NCBI GenBank assembly: GCA_017307785.1
Contig: JAFKGI010000022.1
Coordinates: 1 to 64,000, forward strand
Length of the DNA stretch: 64,000 nt
Direction of reading: 5' to 3'
From: Vulcanimicrobiota bacterium
Lineage (GTDB): Bacteria; Vulcanimicrobiota; Xenobia; Xenobiales; JADMJV01
Shown: positions 57,837-64,000 of the stretch, in pieces
Position numbering within the stretch: the first letter of the stretch is position 1
Layout of the letters: the number at the start of each line of letters is the position of its first letter
Position numbers and translations under genes: made by a program
Notes under the pieces: generated by a model
What the model was told of the DNA's origin: nothing
Databases searched by the model: none
Seen by the model: only the letters and a program-made list of their open reading frames with translations

Positions 57837-60800
57837 TCACTCCGGCGCCGGGATCGCTACCGATGAATCTTCCCAGGCCTGCCGTCAGCGACTGGAAGAA
57901 GAACGAGCAATCCTCGAGTCGGGTCCAGGTGATGGCGTCGCGCGAATATACGATGCCCGCGCCATAGGCCACCACCATCCCATTGCCCACGCTCAATCCG
58001 CGGAAGAAGGGGGTCGTGCCTCCCGCAGGAGTGACGTTGCTCCAGACGGCGCCGTCACTGGAAGTCCAGATCTGGGTTCCAGAGATCGCCACGAACCTGC
58101 CGAAGGCGTATTCCACCTGGGCCAGATCGGCTCCCGGGACCGCTACAAAGGTGAAGGTAATCCCATTGGTGGAGTAAGCAGCTTGATTGTTGCCGACAAT
58201 CACGAATCGCCCTCCGCCGTAGGCGGCACCGAGCATAGAACCGTTGGCCACCGGGCTCCAATCCAGGCCATTGCTGGAGCCGCTCACGCCAGCGCCTCCA
58301 AACACGTAACGGCCCTGCCCGTAGGCCAACTGGCCACCGAGAGGCAGAAAGAACCGGGTCGAGTAATCGAAGCCGTTGGTGGAGACTTTCAGCATCGAGT
58401 CGCCCAAGGAGCCCACTTGATAGTAGAGCCCTCCAAGGTATTTCACCAGCGAGAAACTACCATTTCGACCGGTGGTGGGCCGGGCGGTCCAGTTGACTCC
58501 GTCGGTCGATACCCAATACCGATTAAGGCCGCTCAAGAAGAAGCCCAGAGGCCCATAGCTCACCCCCTGAAGGTCGCTGATGCCCAGGTCATCGTTCAGC
58601 GGAGCCAGAGTGTCCCAGTTCAGGCCGTCGGAGGAAAGTTGCGGGTTTGCGTAGATAGGCGAGATACCGCCTGCAGCCAGGAATCCGAGGTCGCCACGGT
58701 AACCCAGTGCCGTGGAGGTGATGCCGCCCACCTGATTCCAGGGCTGGCTGTTCTGGCTGGCAAACTTTTTCCCGCTGGCATCGACGGCAACTGCGCTGCC
58801 GGCTCCGTAGACAATTTTTTGGAAGCCTGAGCTACCCGCTCCGTTGACGGTTTCAGCGGTGTAGTTCACCAAGTCGCTGGTCCGGTAAATCCGGCCGCTG
58901 TTGCCCGCCAGTAAGTAGTTGCTGCCGTCAAAAATAACCGAAGCTGCCTGAAATTGCGAAGGTAGGGTCAGGGCAGTCCAGCTGGCACCGCCGTCGCCTG
59001 ACACTCGGGTTGTGGAGCCCAGGGAAAAGAAACGCCCATTGGCATACTCCATGCGTGTCCCGGAATTCAGGGACCCTACCGAGGTCCACGTGAGCCCGGC
59101 ATCGTCGGAGGCGAGAACGCTATTGTCGCTGAGCGCGGCAAGAAAGCGGTTCTGACCAAACGCCAATGCACGGACCGAGGCACTTGTCGACAGGGTTACC
59201 GGGGTCCAGTTGCGCCCGTCGTTCGAACGGACTAGAACATTATTGCCGGCGTCGGCTACGAAGGCTCCATTCCCGAAAGCCAGCAGTCCGGTGCTATTGG
59301 CGAGCCGAGTGGTGAGCAGGTAGCCCGAGCGCCAGTTACGGCCATCGGGGCTGGCAAAGCTGCGATAAAGGTCGGTGCCGACCCAAAGACCATTGCCGAA
59401 CGCGACTTGGAACATTTGGGGCCCCTTGCCCATGGGCCTTACCCAGTCGATGCCTACCTGCTGGTCATTGTTGACCCGCACCAACGCTTTGCCGGTGACT
59501 CCCAGATAGGTCGCCTGGAGGGTTGCCTCGCCCGTCGCCAAAGCGGTCCAGCGCCCGCGGGTGCCCGGCGCGTTGGAAATGCTGGCGGTCGAGTCGTTCA
59601 AGCTGCTCCAACTGACCTCTTGGGTCAGGTCGATAATGGTGCCGTCGCCATAGTGTCCCAGAGCGGTCAGGTCTTGAGTCTGGCCGGTGCTCAAGAAACC
59701 GCCGTCCGGAACGATCTCGATGGAATCCAGCCGGGCCTCTGAGACGGTCACATTGGTCGAGGCGTTTCCAGAGGTGCTGGTGGCCTGAATATGAGTGCTG
59801 CCCGTGCTCCGGAAGTAGAGCGTGTTGCGCAGGCTTGTACCGACGTTGTTGCGGATCTCGGCAATGTTGCCGTCGTCGCTGCTCAACGTGGCCAGGCTCG
59901 TGATGTCGACCACCGAGCCATCGCTGTAGCGGGCCACAACCTGCAGATTGATCAGAGTTCCCTTGGGCTGGCCAGGGTTGCTGGGGACGATTTCGACCCC
60001 GGTAACCACCGCCGCCGTGACGGTAACCTGGGCGGTCTTTACGAAGCCTCCGGTTTGGGCTTGAATGGTGGCCATCCCTTGATTGACGCCCGTCACCAGA
60101 CCCTGGCTGCCCGCCTGATTGGAGACGGTGGCGAAGTTCTCCTGAAGACTGCTCCAGGTAACTTCGTTGTTCAGATTCCGCGTCAAGCCGTCGCTGAAGC
60201 TGCCGGTGGCGTCGAACTGAAAAGTCGCGCCCCGGGGCAGCGATTGGCTGGATGGGGTGACTGTCAGGTCCTGCAGAACCGCCGGACTGAGAGTCAGCAG
60301 GGTCTTTCCTTCGACGTTGTCGAGGCGGGCCTGGACGTCGACGGTCCCTTCGGTGAGGGAAGTGACCAGGCCAATGGTGTCCACACTGGCGCGGGCAGAG
60401 TTGCTGACCGACCAGTTGACCAAGTTGCTGATATTTCGGTTCAGGCCGTCAGAGTAGAGGCCGGTGGCGCTGAACTGCTGGGTCAAGCCAAGAGGCAGGC
60501 TTTGCCCGGCCGGACCGACCTCGATGCTCTGGAGCACGGGATCGATCACTCGAAGTTCGACGTCCGCTTGCACCGTGCCGCGCTCGGCCCGGATTCGAGT
60601 CGTGCCAACCTGCACCGCGCGGGCTACGCCGATGGTGCCGGGAACGTTGGAGACGGTGGCCGCGCTCAGATTACCGCTGGTCCAGACGACCTGATCGGTC
60701 ATGGGCCGGTCGCTGCCGTCGCTGAAGCGGCCTTGAGCAGAGAAGGCCTGGGTCAGACCCACCGGCAGTTCAACGCCCGTCGGAGTGACGGTCAGAGTCT

Positions 60801-61722
60801 GGAGTTCCGCTTCCACCACGGTCACCTGGGCGTTGGCCGAGACGGAGCCCAGGCTGGCTCTGACTTGAGCCGGGCCTTCCGCCAGTGCGCCGCCCTGGCC
60901 TTTGCTGCCGGCCAGGTTGGAAACGAAGAAGAAGGTGGGCTGGCTGGACTCCCACTCGACGTCGGGGCTGATGTCACGGTGGGTGCCGTCACTGAAGTAG
61001 CCCGTGGCGACGAAGGTCTGGGTCAGGCCTACGGGAATCGAAACGGGGGAGGGAGTCACTTCCAGCCGGTCCAGCCGGGCGTTGCTCACGGTCAGGCTGG
61101 CGCTGGCTTGCTGATTGTTGTAGCTGGCCCGCACTTCGGTGGTGCCTGGCCGCAGGCTCAGGATTCGGCCCACTCCGTCGGTTCGGGCCAGGCTGCCGTC
61201 GACCACGGTCAGAGTTGCGCTGCTGGTGACATCGATTTCAGAACTATCGCTGAAGGTGGCCATCACCTGGTAAGTTTGCGTCAGCCCGGCGGCCACCGTG
61301 GCGGTGGGCGGTAGCAAAGCCAGCGAGCGTAGGGAAGCCTCCGTCGTTTGCACTTGCGCGCTGGACGACTGCCCTTCGAAACGCCCGGTGATCTGAGCGG
61401 TTCCCAGGGTGAGCGCCCGCGCGGAATGGGAATTCACCGACAATACCGCGGTATTGCTGCTGGCAAAATTGGCTGCATCGGTCACATTGATGCGGACGCC
61501 ATTCGAGTAAATGGCGAACAATTGAAAGTCCAGCGAAACGCCCAAAGGCAATTGCGCGCTACCCGGCACAATCTCCACTCGGTCCAGGGTGATGCCGGGA
61601 GGAATCGGGATATTAGAATTGCTTCCGCCACCGGAGCCGGTGGAAGAACCACCGCCGCCGCCCCCACAGCCGCAAAGAATGATCAAAAAGAAAAAAGCAA
61701 TCCAATAGCGCATAAGCTCCAT
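57823..61722 (-). CDS. Lipoprotein with eight Ig-like repeats and Asp-box C-terminus
   Basis: A 1299-residue surface protein. Signal: RYWIAFFFLIILCGC, with the lipidated Cys at 19, then a Gly/Ser-rich linker. Residues about 42-760 are eight repeats of 85-90 residues of the bacterial Ig-like (BIG_2) type, each opening L-x-x-(I/L)-x-(V/L)-x-P and containing F/Y-S-D-G. Residues about 770-1299 carry about ten S-x-DG-x-x-W Asp-box/BNR turns (ASPDGRNW, RSNDGRNW, SSDGLNW, STDGVNW), as in sialidase-like beta-propellers. It probably binds polysaccharide or another surface. ATG 61722 or 61713. The 3' end overlaps the P450 gene by 14 bases. Confidence 0.85.
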   Translation of the reverse strand: MELMRYWIAFFFLIILCGCGGGGGGSSTGSGGGSNSNIPIPPGITLDRVEIVPGSAQLPLGVSLDFQLFAIYSNGVRINVTDAANFASSNTAVLSVNSHSARALTLGTAQITGRFEGQSSSAQVQTTEASLRSLALLPPTATVAAGLTQTYQVMATFSDSSEIDVTSSATLTVVDGSLARTDGVGRILSLRPGTTEVRASYNNQQASASLTVSNARLDRLEVTPSPVSIPVGLTQTFVATGYFSDGTHRDISPDVEWESSQPTFFFVSNLAGSKGQGGALAEGPAQVRASLGSVSANAQVTVVEAELQTLTVTPTGVELPVGLTQAFSAQGRFSDGSDRPMTDQVVWTSGNLSAATVSNVPGTIGVARAVQVGTTRIRAERGTVQADVELRVIDPVLQSIEVGPAGQSLPLGLTQQFSATGLYSDGLNRNISNLVNWSVSNSARASVDTIGLVTSLTEGTVDVQARLDNVEGKTLLTLSPAVLQDLTVTPSSQSLPRGATFQFDATGSFSDGLTRNLNNEVTWSSLQENFATVSNQAGSQGLVTGVNQGMATIQAQTGGFVKTAQVTVTAAVVTGVEIVPSNPGQPKGTLINLQVVARYSDGSVVDITSLATLSSDDGNIAEIRNNVGTSLRNTLYFRSTGSTHIQATSTSGNASTNVTVSEARLDSIEIVPDGGFLSTGQTQDLTALGHYGDGTIIDLTQEVSWSSLNDSTASISNAPGTRGRWTALATGEATLQATYLGVTGKALVRVNNDQQVGIDWVRPMGKGPQMFQVAFGNGLWVGTDLYRSFASPDGRNWRSGYLLTTRLANSTGLLAFGNGAFVADAGNNVLVRSNDGRNWTPVTLSTSASVRALAFGQNRFLAALSDNSVLASDDAGLTWTSVGSLNSGTRMEYANGRFFSLGSTTRVSGDGGASWTALTLPSQFQAASVIFDGSNYLLAGNSGRIYRTSDLVNYTAETVNGAGSSGFQKIVYGAGSAVAVDASGKKFASQNSQPWNQVGGITSTALGYRGDLGFLAAGGISPIYANPQLSSDGLNWDTLAPLNDDLGISDLQGVSYGPLGFFLSGLNRYWVSTDGVNWTARPTTGRNGSFSLVKYLGGLYYQVGSLGDSMLKVSTNGFDYSTRFFLPLGGQLAYGQGRYVFGGAGVSGSSNGLDWSPVANGSMLGAAYGGGRFVIVGNNQAAYSTNGITFTFVAVPGADLAQVEYAFGRFVAISGTQIWTSSDGAVWSNVTPAGGTTPFFRGLSVGNGMVVAYGAGIVYSRDAITWTRLEDCSFFFQSLTAGLGRFIGSDPGAGVITSP

Positions 61723-61759
61723 GATTGCTTTTCTAAGAAGATTTTAAACCAAGATAATT

Positions 61760-62785
61760 CTAAAGGTCGATAACCACCTTGAGGGAATCGCGGGCGGCGG
61801 CGGTCAGGCGACAGCCGTCCAGGGTTTGGTCCAGCGGGTAGCGGTGAGTGATCAATTGCTCTTTGGTGATCACCCGGTCGGCCAGCAGCTGAAGAGTTTC
61901 GCGCGTCTCGGCCGGGCCACAGCTGTAGCTGCTGACCAGCGAGATCTCGTTGAAGAACAGCTGGTTGGGTTCGAGCTCCATCTTGACGCCCGGCTCGGGA
62001 GCCATGAAAAGCAGCACGGTGGCGCCCTTGCCGGCGCAGTCGATGGCATGTTGCAACACGGCCGGCTTGGAAGGCCCGCACATCACCACGTCCGCTCCGC
62101 GACCGCCATTTTCGCGGCGAATGACTTCGGCAAGATTCTCCTTGGAGGCATCCACCACGACATCTGCCCCCATCTTGCGGGCGTGCTCCAATCGGTAAGG
62201 CACCATGTCGGAAGCGATCACCTTGGAGAAACCGTAGTGGCGGGCCAGTCCCACCATCACCTGGCCAATGAAGCCCAGTCCCACTACCGCCAGCGTATCG
62301 CCTTTCTGGGCGTTACAGCGGTTGAAAGCGCGCACCACACAGGCGATTGGCTCGATGAGAGCGCCGTCGTCATAGCTGAGCCCGTCGGGAATCTTGAGGG
62401 TGTCGTTCTTCAGATTTACGGCCGGCACCAGGCAATACTCGGAAATACCGCCCGGAACCAGGTTGCTGCTGCGCCAGGTGTCGCACATGGAGGGATATCC
62501 CCGTTTGCATTCGTGGCATTCGCCGCAGGGAGCGTGATGGTGAATGAACACCCGGTCTCCCACCTGAAAGCCGTTGGGGGGATTTTCACCCAGAGCCACG
62601 ATATCGCCGGCCGGCTCATGGCCGACCACAATGGGACATTTCTTGCGAATATACCAGGGGGTTACGTCGCCGGCGCAGATGCCGCAGACGCGCACCCGAA
62701 CTAGCGCCTCGCCCGGGCCAGGTTGGGGCACCGGCAGTTCCACGATGCGCACGTCGTCATAGTCAACCGCCTGGGCGGCTTGCAT
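61760..62785 (-). CDS. Zinc-dependent alcohol dehydrogenase
   Basis: A 341-residue medium-chain dehydrogenase. Catalytic zinc: Cys in VCGICAGD, GHEPAGDIV; structural zinc: PCGECHECKRGYPSMC with four Cys; NAD-binding fold TLAVVGLGFIGQVMVGLAR. It resembles polyol/sorbitol or threonine dehydrogenases. I start it at M 62785 (MQAAQAVDYDDVRIVEL), which matches the usual family start seven bases after the preceding gene. Alternative ATG 62809 overlaps that gene. Substrate unknown. Confidence 0.85.
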   Translation of the reverse strand: MQAAQAVDYDDVRIVELPVPQPGPGEALVRVRVCGICAGDVTPWYIRKKCPIVVGHEPAGDIVALGENPPNGFQVGDRVFIHHHAPCGECHECKRGYPSMCDTWRSSNLVPGGISEYCLVPAVNLKNDTLKIPDGLSYDDGALIEPIACVVRAFNRCNAQKGDTLAVVGLGFIGQVMVGLARHYGFSKVIASDMVPYRLEHARKMGADVVVDASKENLAEVIRRENGGRGADVVMCGPSKPAVLQHAIDCAGKGATVLLFMAPEPGVKMELEPNQLFFNEISLVSSYSCGPAETRETLQLLADRVITKEQLITHRYPLDQTLDGCRLTAAARDSLKVVIDL

Positions 62786-62792
62786 TTTCTCT

Positions 62793-63818
62793 TTAAGGTC
62801 GGATGGCATATTTGATTCCCTGTCCACGGTCGAGTTGAGCGATGATCTCCGGCAATTCTTGTAAGGAAGCGCTGCCGCTGAGGATTTTCTCGACCGGCAG
62901 GGGAGTGTCGCAAAGATAGTGATAGGCCTGTTTGACGTCGGCCGGAGTGAAATGAAAGACGCCTTTGAGGGTCAGCTGATCGTAGTGCAGGCGAGTGGTG
63001 TCGAAGCTGGCCGTCGAATTGGCCGGACAGCCACCGAAAAGCAGCACAAAACCGGCCTGGGCGGCGTGCCAGTGAGCTTCCTGCCAGGCGTCGGGACGGC
63101 CTACGCATTCGATCACCAGCTCGGCTCCGCGGCCGTTGGTAAGCCGCTGAATCTCGGCCCGGGAATCTTTGCGGTCCACGTCGATGGCGTCGGTGGCCCC
63201 CAGCTCCTGGGCCAGTTCCAGACGCTGCTGGTGGCGTCCGGTCACGATGATGCGACCGGCACCACGCTGCTTGGCCAGCATGATGTGGAGCAGTCCGATG
63301 GTGCCACAGCCCATCACCACCACCGTGTCCTCGGGGTCCAGCGGGATTTGCGCCTGTCCCTGCACCACGCAGGCCAGCGGCTCCAGGAAGGCGGCCCGTT
63401 GGGGACTGACATGAGCCGGACGGTGATAGAGGTTCTGCTTGACCACTTCTGCGGGCGCCTTGTAGTACTGGGCAAAGGCGCCCCAGGCCATGCGCGGGAT
63501 AATGGTTTCGCAGAGGTTCTGAAAACCGCGCCGGCACATGCGACAGTGGTTGCAAGGAGCGGAGTGCACGCCCATGACGGCCTCACCGACGCGGAACTGG
63601 TCGATGCCGGCGCCCACTTCGTGGACGATGCCGGTGTATTCGTGACCCATCAAAAACGGGAAGGGGAACTTGGGGTGGCCGCGTCGGTAGGTCTTGAGGT
63701 CGGTGCCGCAAGTCAGAGCGGTTTCCACGCGAATGACCACTTCTCCAGGACCGGCGGTCGGCACGGGGACATCGCGCATTTCCAGCTGCCCCGGGGCGGT
63801 GAGTTGCGAAGAAAGCAT
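62793..63818 (-). CDS. Zinc-dependent alcohol dehydrogenase
   Basis: A 341-residue paralog of the following gene: catalytic zinc region LTCGTDLKTYRRGHPKFP and MGHEYTGIV, structural zinc PCNHCRMCRRGFQNLC, and NAD fold VVVMGCGTIGLLHIMLAK. The ATG at 63818 overlaps the stop of the upstream peptidase-like gene (TGATG), so it begins translation there. The pair of dehydrogenases may form a heteromer or act in sequence on one substrate (inference). Confidence 0.85.
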   Translation of the reverse strand: MLSSQLTAPGQLEMRDVPVPTAGPGEVVIRVETALTCGTDLKTYRRGHPKFPFPFLMGHEYTGIVHEVGAGIDQFRVGEAVMGVHSAPCNHCRMCRRGFQNLCETIIPRMAWGAFAQYYKAPAEVVKQNLYHRPAHVSPQRAAFLEPLACVVQGQAQIPLDPEDTVVVMGCGTIGLLHIMLAKQRGAGRIIVTGRHQQRLELAQELGATDAIDVDRKDSRAEIQRLTNGRGAELVIECVGRPDAWQEAHWHAAQAGFVLLFGGCPANSTASFDTTRLHYDQLTLKGVFHFTPADVKQAYHYLCDTPLPVEKILSGSASLQELPEIIAQLDRGQGIKYAIRP

Positions 63819-64000
63819 CAGCGCCACTGGCTCATGGGATGGCGGCGGTGGTAGGCCGCGTCGTCAAAGCGCACGCCGCACTTGGCGTAGATGGCTTTGA
63901 CCATTTCTTCGTGACAGACGGGGCAGAAGGGATTGCCGTCGGAGCGCATGATGCATGAGTAGGTGGGACGCCACACGTCCATGGCTCGGTAGAAACCACC
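63818..64000 (-). CDS. C-terminal end of an M64-like metallopeptidase (5' end outside window)
   Basis: A minus-strand frame open to the window edge encodes 60 residues that end at 63818. The start YRAMDVWRPTYSCIMRSDGN followed by FCPVCHEEMVKAIY is like the C-terminal region of peptidase M64 (IgA peptidase-like) proteins, where Y-x-x-x-x-x-RP-x-x-C-x-M precedes FCPVC. The catalytic zinc site lies outside the window, so the call rests on this short match. Overlaps the dehydrogenase start by one base (TGATG). Confidence 0.55.
   Translation of the reverse strand, partial: GGFYRAMDVWRPTYSCIMRSDGNPFCPVCHEEMVKAIYAKCGVRFDDAAYHRRHPMSQWR

Noticed and set aside
59791..61314. Long plus-strand open frame of about 500 codons opposite the Ig-like lipoprotein gene
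   Set aside because: The minus strand has clear repeat domains, a lipoprotein signal and sensible length; the opposite frame is a composition artefact of GC-rich coding.
1..64000. tRNA, rRNA, prophage or insertion sequence
   Set aside because: No transposase, integrase, phage structural gene or recognisable structural RNA gene was seen on reading both strands; this was by eye, not by covariance search.

Overview
The window comes from a GC-rich bacterial chromosome with a two-membrane envelope. Evidence for the envelope is two lipoproteins with clear lipoboxes, a minor prepilin cluster and several exported proteins. No rRNA, tRNA, phage, insertion sequence or CRISPR array was seen. Coding is dense, with many 1-4 base start/stop overlaps and several convergent genes that overlap at their 3' ends. 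Eukaryotic-type Ser/Thr kinases, a Ycf46-like AAA+ ATPase, a PilZ protein, a Ku/LigD pair and an ATP/ADP-translocase-type carrier suggest a large, regulation-rich, environmental genome. I cannot name the phylum; a poorly sampled lineage is likely because many proteins match no family I recognise.

Layout. 1-5027: a truncated methyltransferase, unknown proteins, a VC0807-type membrane protein and a lipoprotein-like FAD oxidoreductase. 5024-6470: a regulatory zone holding two paralogous 23-residue hydrophobic peptide genes on the minus strand, each preceded by tandem TGACA/TGTCA palindromes, around a small exported protein. 6467-7387: a phosphodiester glycosidase. 7368-17040: a minus-strand operon of a (Gly-Asn-Ala)n repeat protein followed by three tandem Clp-like double-AAA+ ATPases. 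The first ATPase carries a C-terminal region resembling peptide chain release factor 2 without the GGQ catalytic domain. 17209-21000: acetyltransferase, methyltransferase, thioredoxin 2 and a ParB-like protein. 21063-24404: a kinase-ATPase-TPR regulator, divergent from three minor prepilin genes (24470-27520).

27479-31009: an oxygenase, a metallophosphatase and the nucleotide carrier. 31050-34303: ornithine aminotransferase and a Kef-type antiporter with a candidate structured leader RNA. 34455-40834: a five-repeat unknown protein, a protein made only of type II/IV secretion ATPase N-domain-like repeats, a TPR lipoprotein, a HupE-like membrane protein with an EF-hand, and a zinc-ribbon/TPR membrane protein. 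41041-47773: a GAF/PAS histidine kinase, a methyltransferase/PIG-L/desaturase operon and an RNase R-type exonuclease. 47802-56595: a six-gene minus-strand run of Ycf46-like ATPase, Ser/Thr kinase, PilZ protein, hybrid kinase, Ku and LigD. 56652-64000: a shortened P450, a 1299-residue Ig-like/Asp-box lipoprotein, two zinc alcohol dehydrogenases and the 3' end of an M64-like peptidase gene.

The most novel elements are the Clp/release-factor fusion operon, the twin micropeptides with shared operator-like palindromes, the Ser/Thr kinase fused to a phosphorelay that has lost its histidines, and the antiporter leader RNA candidate.
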